Shown here piece by piece: positions 1-5,795 of a stretch of 8,801 bases of DNA (positions are counted from its first letter, which is position 1; every line of letters begins with the position of its first letter). The translations under genes and the position numbers were made by a program. Source of the DNA: Candidatus Thorarchaeota archaeon (lineage in GTDB: Archaea > Asgardarchaeota > Thorarchaeia > Thorarchaeales > Thorarchaeaceae); the NCBI GenBank assembly GCA_016840965.1, contig JAEORI010000021.1, positions 1 to 8,801 of the forward strand, read 5' to 3'. Below the pieces are notes generated by a model, which ran no database searches, was not told the origin of the DNA, and was given only the letters and a program-made list of their open reading frames with translations.

Positions 1-31
1 AGGTTGACGCCGATATTGGCGTCGTTTCCAT
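1..31 (-). CDS. Possible 5' end of the next operon gene (partial, runs off the window)
   Basis: Thirteen nucleotides after the rpsB stop codon, on the same strand, an ATG opens a frame that stays open to the window edge and reads METTPISAST. In many archaea the gene after rpsB is mevalonate kinase or a Memo-like gene. An N-terminus with a short beta strand and 'ISAS' would be compatible with a GHMP kinase start, but ten residues cannot identify a family. No Shine-Dalgarno sequence is visible just before the ATG, which weakens the call. The same bases contain a perfect 6-bp inverted repeat (6-11 and 18-23), which may be coincidental within coding sequence or may be a hairpin after rpsB. Confidence 0.3.
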   Translation of the reverse strand, partial: METTPISAST

Positions 32-44
32 AATTGAATAGAAC

Positions 45-680
45 TTAGAATCGTTGCACCTGAGGTTCGAAGTCCTCAGGGGTGAAAGCAGGCTCGCTCT
101 CCTCTGGTAAATCGCCTCTCTCTTTGAGTGTTTGAGCTGTTAAGAGATAATATACTAGTGCAAGAGATTTACGACCACGATTATTTGTCGGGATAACGAG
201 ATCCACATTTGTTGTCACGTTATCAGTGTCACAGAGGGCAATAACAGGGATACCTATTTTTGCAGCCTCAGAAAGAGCTTGCTGATCTGTCCTTGGGTCT
301 GTCAGGATAACTACATCAGGTTCAATATAGGTCCGTGGGCCTGCAATGTTGGGATTAGTAAGTGTTCCAGGTACAAAACGTTCAGTGAATGCGTTAGCTC
401 CAATAAAGTGAGCGAATGTTTCTACAGGTCTTTTACCATAGACTCTTCCTGAAACCACTACTATTTTCGATGGATCAAATCGAGCTAGGAACTTTGCAGT
501 CACTCGAATTCGCTCATCGGTTTTCCGAACATCAAGAACGTATAGTCCAATAGGTCTCTGTCGATAAACGAATGGTTCCATATCTTGTGTCTTTACTTGG
601 GTTCCGATATGGCAACCTGCTGCGAGGTAACGATCCATCGGTGCCAAGAGCTCTAAATCAGCGACTTCTATCTCACTCAT
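45..680 (-). CDS. rpsB: Small-subunit ribosomal protein uS2 (archaeal S2)
   Basis: Structural protein of the 30S subunit, at the platform/head junction near the mRNA exit. The 211-residue length is normal for archaeal uS2. Family blocks are clear: [20 protein letters not shown] at about residues 21-40, [10 protein letters not shown] in the middle, [16 protein letters not shown], then [13 protein letters not shown] and the near-invariant [19 protein letters not shown]. The last ~25 residues form an acidic tail, as in archaeal/eukaryotic homologues. The ATG start is one nucleotide after the rpoN stop, and GGAGGT sits 8 nt upstream, inside the end of rpoN, implying translational coupling. It is the last complete gene seen in this operon. 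rpoK and enolase, which often lie between rpoN and rpsB in other archaea, are absent. Confidence 0.97.
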   Translation of the reverse strand: MSEIEVADLELLAPMDRYLAAGCHIGTQVKTQDMEPFVYRQRPIGLYVLDVRKTDERIRVTAKFLARFDPSKIVVVSGRVYGKRPVETFAHFIGANAFTERFVPGTLTNPNIAGPRTYIEPDVVILTDPRTDQQALSEAAKIGIPVIALCDTDNVTTNVDLVIPTNNRGRKSLALVYYLLTAQTLKERGDLPEESEPAFTPEDFEPQVQRF

Positions 681-681
681 T

Positions 682-897
682 CTACTTAACCTCCACTATT
701 TCAGTAGTGGCAAATGCCATGAAACTGTCAATAATATCAATATGAGCAAGTAGCATCCTTCGACAACAATACCGAGTTAATCCAATATTATCGAGTACTA
801 CTGCAGGGTCTTCTCCTTGTCGAACTTCTCGTTTGAATTGTTCGAACTTGTCTGCAACTACTTTACCGCAAGTGAAACATCGTACTGGTATAATCAT
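682..897 (-). CDS. rpoN: DNA-directed RNA polymerase subunit N (Rpo10, Rpb10 homologue)
   Basis: Small zinc-binding subunit of archaeal RNA polymerase, part of the Rpo3-Rpo11-Rpo10-Rpo12 assembly platform. The 71-residue protein has the family signature: N-terminal [12 protein letters not shown] gives zinc ligands C7 and C10, and RYCCRRM gives C44 and C45. The [20 protein letters not shown] stretch is typical of Rpo10. The start ATG is preceded by GGTGAGGCGG, and the upstream rpsI stop is 12 nt away. Its end overlaps the ribosome binding site of rpsB. It sits in the same operon as its assembly partner rpoD. This is not the bacterial sigma-54 that shares the name. Confidence 0.97.
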   Translation of the reverse strand: MIIPVRCFTCGKVVADKFEQFKREVRQGEDPAVVLDNIGLTRYCCRRMLLAHIDIIDSFMAFATTEIVEVK

Positions 898-909
898 TCT
901 TGAACCGCC

Positions 910-1308
910 TCACCTGTATGATTTCTGATAGCGTGAACGAGCTGAAGGGCCACCAAATTTCTTTGGCTCTGTTCTTCGTGGGTCTCCAACCAACATCGTT
1001 CGGTCATGATCAATCATCTTGGATCGTGCTTCAAAGTCCTGGCTCATTTGGAAAAGTCCTGTGGATATTGCCATTCGTACAGCATCAGCCTGACTCATAA
1101 AGCCACCACCTTCGCTTCGCACCTTGATATCATATCGTTTCCACCCTTCTCCGAAAAGAATCAGTGGTTCCATGATACGCATGCGAGCAAGCTCGGGTTG
1201 CAAGATTTCCAGAGGTTGACCATTAATCCTAATTCGACCAGCGCCATCTCTTAGTGTGGCTTTTGCCAGACTTGTCTTTCTCTTGCCTGTACTGACTACA
1301 ACTCTCAT
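910..1308 (-). CDS. rpsI: Small-subunit ribosomal protein uS9
   Basis: 30S head protein whose C-terminal tail reaches the P-site tRNA. The 132-residue protein opens with VVVSTGKRKTSLAKATLRDGAG, matching the family's N-terminal signature, and ends in SARSRYQKSYR. That ending corresponds to the invariant basic tail (usually ARARFQKSYR) whose last arginine contacts the tRNA. The ATG lies one nucleotide after the rplM stop, with GGAGGT 8 nt upstream inside rplM. The rplM-rpsI order is conserved in all domains. The length and key tail residues are intact. Confidence 0.97.
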   Translation of the reverse strand: MRVVVSTGKRKTSLAKATLRDGAGRIRINGQPLEILQPELARMRIMEPLILFGEGWKRYDIKVRSEGGGFMSQADAVRMAISTGLFQMSQDFEARSKMIDHDRTMLVGDPRRTEPKKFGGPSARSRYQKSYR

Positions 1309-1309
1309 C

Positions 1310-1762
1310 CTATTCTACCTCCGGATTTCTCCAACCAAGTTCGTGACTCAGGTCTGCAACCGTGATGAACTTCTGTTTCATGCTTGTATATTTTGCACCC
1401 TCAAGCACAATCTTCTCTGAATCTGCGTATTTTTCGGGAACTCCAATGTACACCTTGATACGTTTGAGTGCTTCTTTTCCGCGGGGTGTGGGCCACGGTA
1501 GCATTCCACGAATCATCCGTCTCACCATTTTATCAGGACGGCGTTGATGAAATGGACCTCTTGTTGGATTATAGGAGGTGCGAACATTGAATTTCTCTTT
1601 GAACTTCTCAATCACTGTTCTGCGTTTGCCTGTGATTATGGCTTTTTCAATGTTGACGATTACAATGTTGTCACCGAGTAGAGCAGCTTTTGCAGCTTTT
1701 GCTCCTAGTCGACCAACAACCATATTCTCGGCATCATAGATTTTGATATTATCAGTACTCAT
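1310..1762 (-). CDS. rplM: Large-subunit ribosomal protein uL13
   Basis: 50S assembly protein binding 23S rRNA. I start it at the ATG at 1762 (150 residues, MSTDNIKIYDAENMVVGRLG...) rather than at the in-frame GTG at 1771, because AGGTGG lies 5 nt before that ATG and the GTG directly abuts the rpl18e stop without its own site. Family features: IYDAENMVVGRLGAKAAKAAL near the N-terminus, IVNIEKAIITGKRR, the GPFHQRRPDKMVRRMIRGMLPW block and the RGKEALKRIKVYIGVPE block, all characteristic of archaeal/eukaryotic uL13. It lies between rpl18e and rpsI in the operon. Confidence 0.96.
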   Translation of the reverse strand: MSTDNIKIYDAENMVVGRLGAKAAKAALLGDNIVIVNIEKAIITGKRRTVIEKFKEKFNVRTSYNPTRGPFHQRRPDKMVRRMIRGMLPWPTPRGKEALKRIKVYIGVPEKYADSEKIVLEGAKYTSMKQKFITVADLSHELGWRNPEVE

Positions 1763-1771
1763 CAGAACCAC

Positions 1772-2143
1772 CTATACAATGATTGTAACTCCTTTCCCTT
1801 TGGGAATCTGAGTGAGTAGCTCATCAATGGATATCAATGAACCACCAGCTCCGACTATTACTGTTCTTGCAGCTGTAGATGCATTAAGAGCTGCTACAGT
1901 CACTTTGTGAGAGAGAATGCCTGATCCTAGTACCTTTCCCGGTACTACAATGATATCTCCCGCACTGGTATAGCGATTAATTTTTCCAATATTTACTGTA
2001 GCACGTTGACGAGCCGGTCTAGCTAAAAGCTCTGCAACGCGCTTCCATATCCCAACATTATGTTTAGCAGAAGTTTTTCTTAGCGCATTGATAAGAGCGC
2101 GTGTGTTGGGGTCAGTTGGTCCAGATTTGACGGATCTTTCCAT
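1772..2143 (-). CDS. rpl18e: Large-subunit ribosomal protein eL18 (archaeal L18e)
   Basis: Protein of the archaeal/eukaryotic 50S/60S subunit, with the uL15/eL18 fold. I choose the ATG at 2143 (123 residues) because GAGGT lies 8 nt upstream, as for its neighbours. The frame also opens at a GTG at 2158 that overlaps the rpoD stop and has no site of its own. Recognisable blocks: TRALINALRKTSAKHNVGIWKRVAELLARPARQRATVNIGKI near the N-terminus, GDIIVVPGKVLGSGILSHKVTVAALNAS in the centre, and an IPKGKGVTIIV ending. The order rpoD-rpl18e-rplM-rpsI-rpoN is a classic archaeal cluster. Confidence 0.95.
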   Translation of the reverse strand: MERSVKSGPTDPNTRALINALRKTSAKHNVGIWKRVAELLARPARQRATVNIGKINRYTSAGDIIVVPGKVLGSGILSHKVTVAALNASTAARTVIVGAGGSLISIDELLTQIPKGKGVTIIV

Positions 2144-2154
2144 AGTATCATACC

Positions 2155-2955
2155 TCACAGTGAATTTGCATAGTCAAGAGCCAACCTGATTCTTTCTTTC
2201 AGTAACTCAGAAGATTTCTCAACAATTTCCTCGGGACTTAACGCACCTGTCGATTCCACCTTAAACAGAAATGCATCTTTCTTGGAGTCAATGGTGATTG
2301 CTTCAGGCTCACAGACTTCAACACAAGCCTCGCAAAGGCTACAGTCCAGAGTGTTTTGAGTCGATATTGTATCGCCATCAATCAAGAGAATGTTCTTTGG
2401 ACAAACATCAACACAATCACCACACTGATTGCATTTCTCCTTGTTTACCTCAACAATGGGTACATACTTGTATGACACGGTTGATACTGGCTGAAATTTC
2501 GCGTTCTCAACACCTTTTCCAAGTCGAGCATATGCTTCGATAATTAGACGTTGATTAGGAGCTAGTTTTACCAGGGGAATATCTCCTGATGCAGGAACTA
2601 CTTTCGGGTCTTGCGAAGTCAGGTCGCGGGAGTAGACTATTCTCTCCTCATCGCCTGTTTCTTCCTCTAGAGTGAGTGTGCACTGACAAAGGCTGCATCC
2701 TTTACCTTCACAATCACATTCCTCTGGCAGGTTGTAACTTTCTAAATCGGTAATAAGCGGAATTAGACCTAATCTATGTGCAAGCATCTCATCGTACATC
2801 ACGCTTGTGTTCTCAAGAACAAGCACTTCATCTATTGCCATGGCAGGCAATCTGGTAAGCATGGTTCTGCGCAATGCATTTGCAAACGCAACATCCACAC
2901 CTTCCACTAAGAAGTGAATGATGTTGTCTTGTTTGTGAATTATCGTGATTTCCAT
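2155..2955 (-). CDS. rpoD: DNA-directed RNA polymerase subunit D (Rpo3) with a two-cluster ferredoxin domain
   Basis: Alpha-like (Rpb3) subunit that dimerises with Rpo11 to nucleate RNA polymerase assembly. The 266-residue protein has the alpha-type dimerisation signature DVAFANALRRTMLTRLPAMAIDEV at residues 21-44. A zinc-loop-like cysteine cluster follows (C80, C82, C87, C90, C92). A ferredoxin-like insert spans about residues 168-222 with two full CxxCxxCxxxC motifs (C175/178/181/185 and C205/208/211/215), each followed by P or EP. Both [4Fe-4S] sites therefore look intact, unlike archaeal lineages that keep one or none. The dimerisation domain resumes to the C-terminus (RIRLALDYANSL). The ATG is preceded by GGGTGA. 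It is the first gene of the operon; the usual upstream rps13-rps4-rps11 genes are not here. This is unrelated to the bacterial sigma factor of the same name. Confidence 0.97.
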   Translation of the reverse strand: MEITIIHKQDNIIHFLVEGVDVAFANALRRTMLTRLPAMAIDEVLVLENTSVMYDEMLAHRLGLIPLITDLESYNLPEECDCEGKGCSLCQCTLTLEEETGDEERIVYSRDLTSQDPKVVPASGDIPLVKLAPNQRLIIEAYARLGKGVENAKFQPVSTVSYKYVPIVEVNKEKCNQCGDCVDVCPKNILLIDGDTISTQNTLDCSLCEACVEVCEPEAITIDSKKDAFLFKVESTGALSPEEIVEKSSELLKERIRLALDYANSL

Positions 2956-3003
2956 CGACTCACCCGACCGTAATTTTCAGTCCATACCCAAAAGACATGC
3001 TTT

Positions 3004-3064
3004 CCCGGACGGACTCGCCATTTGACTGGATATAGTCAGATGGCTCACTCGCCCATGTCCTGGG
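3004..3064 (-). promoter_or_regulatory. Structured RNA in the rpoD leader with a kink-turn-like internal loop
   Basis: The minus-strand RNA between the GTPase and rpoD can fold into one long interrupted hairpin. From the outside in: CCC with GGG; bulged A; GGAC with GUCC; bulged AU; GGGC with GUCC (one G-U); a 4-nt bulge GAGU; tandem GA opposite GA; GCCAU with AUGGC; a C/A mismatch; UGACU with AGUCA; and a 6-nt loop. That is 21 pairs plus two potential sheared G-A pairs. A bulge followed by GA facing GA between two stems is the kink-turn plan, the binding site of L7Ae-family proteins, although the usual bulge is 3 nt. The tandem G-A would be U/C mismatches on the other strand, so the minus strand is the functional one. 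A competing 5-bp hairpin (3051-3065) exists. The role is inferred: leader control of the operon or a separate small RNA. Confidence 0.5.
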
Positions 3065-3087
3065 CATCTTCGCCTGATTTCTCTGAA

Positions 3088-3094
3088 CATAAAA
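3088..3094 (-). promoter_or_regulatory. Candidate TATA box for the rpoD operon
   Basis: On the minus strand, TTTTATG lies after the U-tracts that follow the GTPase gene. An archaeal start about 25 nt downstream would fall near 3065, the first bases of the structured leader. A second weak candidate is GGATAAAG (minus strand, about 3113-3120). No strong BRE is visible, so this is tentative. Confidence 0.33.
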
Positions 3095-3120
3095 GGCTTG
3101 TCCTACGGCTAGCTTTATCC

Positions 3121-3144
3121 AAAAAAGAGTGTTGAGTGAAAAAA
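3121..3144 (-). terminator. Paired U-tracts after the small GTPase gene
   Basis: On the minus strand, two runs of six T residues (3139-3144 and 3121-3126) begin 2 nt after the GTPase stop codon and are separated by a short C/A-rich stretch. Oligo-U tracts are the main signal for intrinsic termination in archaea. Their place just after a stop codon and before a promoter-like region suggests that the GTPase and rpoD are separate transcription units. Confidence 0.45.
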
Positions 3145-3146
3145 GT

Positions 3147-3644
3147 CTATGCTGCAACCTGTACCATATCACGCAGTCCATTTACGATTAATTTGTAACC
3201 AGTGAGACGTTGTTTTGGATCAATGGCAACCATACCAACAGTTGGAACTCCGAGTAAATCTTGCACTGATTCAGGTCTCATTGAACCTGGAAGGTCTTGC
3301 TTATTGGCAATGGCGATGATTTTCACGCCATCTAGCTGATTCTTATACTTTTCAAGTAGCTGTCGAGTCTTAAGAACTGCTTTGGGATTACTCTCTGTGA
3401 CAACGACAACCATTTTGCTACCCCTCATGAAGTCAGGCCATAAGAATTCGAAGTGAGACTGGCCACCCATCTCGATTAAGGAAACTTTCGTGCTGCTGTC
3501 GATTGTTATTGTACCGCAGCTCATACCTGCAGTTGGTTGATAGTTGGCCTCTAACTTTGGTGCCCTGTCTGTGAGGAGTTTGATTAGTGTGGACTTGCCA
3601 GCATAGCCAGACCCCATCAAGGCAACCTTGACATACTCTGTCAT
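3147..3644 (-). CDS. Arf/Ras-superfamily small GTPase
   Basis: A 165-residue single-domain GTPase, cytosolic by sequence. G1/P-loop GSGYAGKST at residues 11-19; a switch I threonine in QPTAG (T38); G3 EMGGQ at 58-62, like Arf's DxGGQ but with Glu for the usual Asp and with the catalytic-type Gln kept; G4 NKQD at 114-117, giving guanine specificity; G5 degenerate, around VAID at 139-142. There is no C-terminal prenylation motif and no N-terminal glycine for myristoylation. I start at the ATG at 3644 with GGAGT 8 nt upstream; the frame also extends to a TTG at 3659. Asgard archaea carry many such GTPases, but related proteins occur in other archaea. The cellular role is unknown; its position directly before the rpoD operon may be incidental. 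The family call is confident, the subfamily is not. Confidence 0.9.
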   Translation of the reverse strand: MTEYVKVALMGSGYAGKSTLIKLLTDRAPKLEANYQPTAGMSCGTITIDSSTKVSLIEMGGQSHFEFLWPDFMRGSKMVVVVTESNPKAVLKTRQLLEKYKNQLDGVKIIAIANKQDLPGSMRPESVQDLLGVPTVGMVAIDPKQRLTGYKLIVNGLRDMVQVAA

Positions 3645-3839
3645 GAGTTTTGACTCCAAGTAGAAGGTGTTTGGTTAGTGTATAGGTTGCTGTATTTCGT
3701 GCGTAATACTCGCTATTAGAAAAATGCCTTTTTGAAGGACTACTTAAGACTGGTGAAATAACCGAAGCGGAAATCGCAAAAGGCGCTAGATAGAAGAGCT
3801 TAACAGTAAAAGCGAATTTCTCCATCGAGTGAGATTGAG
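3645..3839. promoter_or_regulatory. Divergent promoter region between the GTPase gene and egsA
   Basis: This 195-bp A/T-rich spacer separates genes transcribed in opposite directions, so it should hold both promoters. Weak TATA-like stretches for the GTPase (minus strand) are at about 3678-3684 and 3690-3697. For egsA, CTTAAC-type sequences lie near 3742 and 3800. GAGTGAG (3827-3833), 6 nt before the egsA ATG, is its likely ribosome binding site. I see no tRNA, no strong inverted repeat and no convincing gene. Confidence 0.35.
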
Positions 3840-4832
3840 ATGTCCTTCAAGGGTCCGGATATTATCATCATTGAGGAAGGAGCCCTAAGTGAGCTTCAAC
3901 TACTGATGAAGGACTATTCCAATCCTATCTGCGTGACTGATGAACTGATTCATTCGCAATATTCTAAACGTTTGGAGAATGCAATTGGAAAACCTTGCAG
4001 ATGGTTATTTGCTTCCACATATCGGGCTGATACTAATACTGTTCTTGGGAAAGTCGATATCGTGTTAGGGTTTGGGGGAGGAAGCAGTCTAGATGTAGCT
4101 AAACTGATTTCTCGAGATACTGGTATCAACTGGATATCAATACCAACAGCCGCATCTCACGATGGGATAGCAAGCGAAGTTGCATCTGTCAGTCACAATG
4201 GCTACAAATATTCGGAAAAGTGCAAGGGACCTCTTGCAGTCATTGCAGACACTTCAATCATCTCAAAGGCACCACCTAGATTGAAACTTGCAGGGCTTGG
4301 AGACGTAATATGTAAGGCATCTAGTTTAGCAGAATGGAAATTAGCTCATGAAATAAAGAATGAGCCTTTTGACGACATAATCTATGTGATGGTACAGAAG
4401 GCATTGGATTCTATACTAGTAAGCGATGATCTTGAAACCCTAATAAGTGCTGAAATCGAAGCAGGCCGTGCTATGAGCATTTTTGGAAGTTCACGACCTT
4501 GCTCTGGAACTGAACATGCTATTTCTCATGCTATGGATAGAACCAATACTGAATTGCATGGATTACAGGTTGCATTTGCTACACCACTTTGTCTTCATTA
4601 TCTTCTAGAAACTGGATGTACAGAGTACAAACCGGGCGATATGATGACTTTCATGTCGGAGAGAGGAATGCCAACTACATTATCAGGGATGAAGATTGGT
4701 GAAGACCAGTTTATTGATAGTATACATCATGGGCTTAACATTATGGAGAAGAGGAAAAGATATTCTGTCTTAAGCCACCTGCATGTTGATGATGTATCGC
4801 TAAGGTCAGTAATGAGAGATTTGGGGTATTGA
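3840..4832 (+). CDS. egsA: sn-glycerol-1-phosphate dehydrogenase
   Basis: Cytosolic NAD(P)H-dependent enzyme that reduces dihydroxyacetone phosphate to sn-glycerol-1-phosphate, the backbone of archaeal ether lipids. The 330-residue protein belongs to the iron-alcohol/glycerol dehydrogenase fold. GFGGGSSLDVAK (77-88) is the nucleotide-binding glycine motif, and SIPTAASHDGIAS (100-112) is nearly diagnostic for the archaeal enzyme. Likely zinc ligands are D155 (in GLGD), H226 (in GTEHAISHA) and H240 (in LHGLQ). Slightly short against the usual ~345-350 residues, but both domains are present. AraM-type bacterial homologues share the fold, but the context is archaeal. Upstream is the divergent GTPase; downstream a 120-bp gap with its own promoter leads to rpl7ae, so cotranscription is not required. 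Confidence 0.94.
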   Translation: MSFKGPDIIIIEEGALSELQLLMKDYSNPICVTDELIHSQYSKRLENAIGKPCRWLFASTYRADTNTVLGKVDIVLGFGGGSSLDVAKLISRDTGINWISIPTAASHDGIASEVASVSHNGYKYSEKCKGPLAVIADTSIISKAPPRLKLAGLGDVICKASSLAEWKLAHEIKNEPFDDIIYVMVQKALDSILVSDDLETLISAEIEAGRAMSIFGSSRPCSGTEHAISHAMDRTNTELHGLQVAFATPLCLHYLLETGCTEYKPGDMMTFMSERGMPTTLSGMKIGEDQFIDSIHHGLNIMEKRKRYSVLSHLHVDDVSLRSVMRDLGY

Positions 4833-4852
4833 CATACCAACCACTTCGACAG

Positions 4853-4860
4853 TTTTAAAA
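4853..4860 (+). promoter_or_regulatory. Candidate TATA box for the rpl7ae operon
   Basis: TTTTAAAA lies 21 nt after the egsA stop. An archaeal transcription start about 25 nt downstream would fall near 4880-4885 and give rpl7ae a leader of about 70 nt, long by archaeal standards and enough to contain a 5-bp hairpin (CCTAT 4887-4891 with ATAGG 4897-4901) and the kink-turn at 4920-4945. Confidence 0.45.
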
Positions 4861-4919
4861 GAAGTTGGATTGACGACGCAGAGGAACCTATCCTTCATAG
4901 GAGAGGTCAAGTTTGCATA

Positions 4920-4945
4920 TACCGATGAAGAACTAAACTGAGGTA
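4920..4945 (+). promoter_or_regulatory. Box C/D-type kink-turn in the rpl7ae leader, covering its ribosome binding site
   Basis: The leader RNA just before rpl7ae forms the standard kink-turn plan. A C-stem pairs UACC (4920-4923) with GGUA (4942-4945). A 3-nt bulge GAU (4924-4926) follows. Tandem G-A pairs form between GA 4927-4928 and GA 4940-4941. A short stem pairs AG (4929-4930) with CU (4938-4939), closed by a 7-nt loop. Read as boxes, AUGAAGA (4925-4931) differs from the box C consensus RUGAUGA at one position, which turns the U-U pair into A-U, and CUGA (4938-4941) is a perfect box D. The ribosome binding site GAGGU (4940-4944, 8 nt before the ATG) lies inside the structure. L7Ae binds exactly this motif, and L7Ae control of its own mRNA through a leader kink-turn has been described in Sulfolobus, so autoregulation is the natural reading. 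Confidence 0.75.
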
Positions 4946-4952
4946 GAAAACA

Positions 4953-5324
4953 ATGCCAAAGCCAAGTTTTGTAGAATGGGAGCCTACTGAGGAACTTCAG
5001 AAGAAAGCCCTCGAAGCTCTAGAAATAGCCAAAGACACGGGTCGTATCAAGAAAGGTATCAATGAAGCGACGAAGAGTATTGAGCGTGGTATAGCACGTT
5101 TAGTAATAGTTGCTGAAGATGTTGAACCTCAAGAAGTAATCATGTACTTACCTGGTCTTTGTGACGATAAGAAAGCTCCTTACATCTTTGTGAAGAGTAA
5201 AGCGGATCTTGGAAATGCTGCAGGTATAGAGCGACCTACTGCCGCTGTCGCAATCATTGTTGAAGGTAAGGCAAAAGAGCTAGTTGATGATCTTGTAGAG
5301 AAAATCAACGGTCTCCGTAAGTAA
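4953..5324 (+). CDS. rpl7ae: Ribosomal protein L7Ae (eL8 family), kink-turn RNA-binding protein
   Basis: A 123-residue protein of the 50S subunit that also binds kink-turns in box C/D and H/ACA guide RNAs and in archaeal RNase P. The RNA-recognition segment KKGINEATKSIERGIARLVIVAEDVEP (about residues 33-59) is close to the family's KKGTNEATKAVERG. The second contact loop is AAGIERPTAAVAII (about 89-102). The usual Thr of KKGTNE is Ile here; the key NEATK residues are kept. First gene of the rpl7ae-rps28e-rpl24e cluster, preceded by a leader kink-turn that overlaps its ribosome binding site. Confidence 0.97.
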   Translation: MPKPSFVEWEPTEELQKKALEALEIAKDTGRIKKGINEATKSIERGIARLVIVAEDVEPQEVIMYLPGLCDDKKAPYIFVKSKADLGNAAGIERPTAAVAIIVEGKAKELVDDLVEKINGLRK

Positions 5325-5344
5325 ATTCTGGGTGATGACCGACA

Positions 5345-5572
5345 ATGAGCAAAGAAGAAGAAGAAGCAACTCCATCAATTCCTGCAGAGGTCATCCAGCT
5401 ATTAGGAAGAACTGGAGTGACCGGTGAAATCACACAAGTCCGTGTGAAGATTCTGGATGGCAGGGACAAGGGTCGAGTCCTGACTCGGAACGTGAAAGGA
5501 CCAATTAGAATGGGAGACATCCTAATCCTAAGAGAAACTGAACGTGAAGCCCGTAAGATGAGGAGGCGCTAG
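5345..5572 (+). CDS. rps28e: Small-subunit ribosomal protein eS28
   Basis: Archaeal/eukaryotic 30S/40S protein near the mRNA exit channel. The 75-residue protein has the S1-like beta fold of eS28: [26 protein letters not shown] in the first half, then [26 protein letters not shown] with a basic RKMRRR end, all family hallmarks. The N-terminus has an acidic run (KEEEEA). The ATG lies 20 nt after the rpl7ae stop with GGTGA upstream. It continues the conserved rpl7ae-rps28e-rpl24e order. Confidence 0.97.
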   Translation: MSKEEEEATPSIPAEVIQLLGRTGVTGEITQVRVKILDGRDKGRVLTRNVKGPIRMGDILILRETEREARKMRRR

Positions 5573-5575
5573 CCA

Positions 5576-5776
5576 TTGGTAGGAACACAGAAGTGCTCGT
5601 TCTGCGGAAAGGATATTGAGCCTGGTACAGGATCTGCTTTTGTTCAAACCAAAGATGGGGCGGTTTTTTGGTTCTGCTCTAACAAGTGTAAGGTGAATAG
5701 ACTCAAACTCCAGTATAAGCCGAGAGACACACGATGGACTGCCGACTATGAGAAAGGCGGCAAGATTTCGAGATAA
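5576..5776 (+). CDS. rpl24e: Large-subunit ribosomal protein eL24, UUG start
   Basis: A zinc-binding protein of the archaeal/eukaryotic large subunit at the subunit interface. The 66-residue product has a treble-clef zinc site: C7 and C10 in KCSFCG, C34 and C38 in FWFCSNKCK. KDGAVFWFCSNKC and the RDTRWT motif are typical of archaeal eL24. The start is a TTG, supported by a strong GGAGG (5562-5566) 9 nt upstream and by the lack of any ATG that would preserve the first zinc knuckle. The gap to rps28e is only 3 nt, so the two are coupled. Confidence 0.95.
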   Translation: MVGTQKCSFCGKDIEPGTGSAFVQTKDGAVFWFCSNKCKVNRLKLQYKPRDTRWTADYEKGGKISR

Positions 5777-5795
5777 TTCAAACGATTGTAGTGTG

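Noticed and set aside
6..23. Perfect 6-bp hairpin (GACGCC/GGCGTC) after rpsB as a terminator
   Set aside because: No U-tract follows on the minus strand, and an ATG-led frame runs through it, so it may be coding sequence of the next gene. Not called as a terminator.
900..1254. Plus-strand frames of 66 and 82 codons
   Set aside because: They lie antisense to rpsI, whose protein is unmistakable.
3016..3065. A tRNA gene in the rpoD leader
   Set aside because: The stems do not fit a cloverleaf; there is no T-loop GTTC motif and no acceptor stem of the right length.
3433..3825. 130-codon minus-strand frame over the GTPase start and the upstream spacer
   Set aside because: It overlaps the GTPase in another frame, has no recognisable domain, and is probably a shadow.
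4920..4945. A complete box C/D guide RNA
   Set aside because: The space between box C and box D is only 6 nt, too short for a guide sequence, and no C'/D' pair is seen; its position on the rpl7ae ribosome binding site fits a leader element better.
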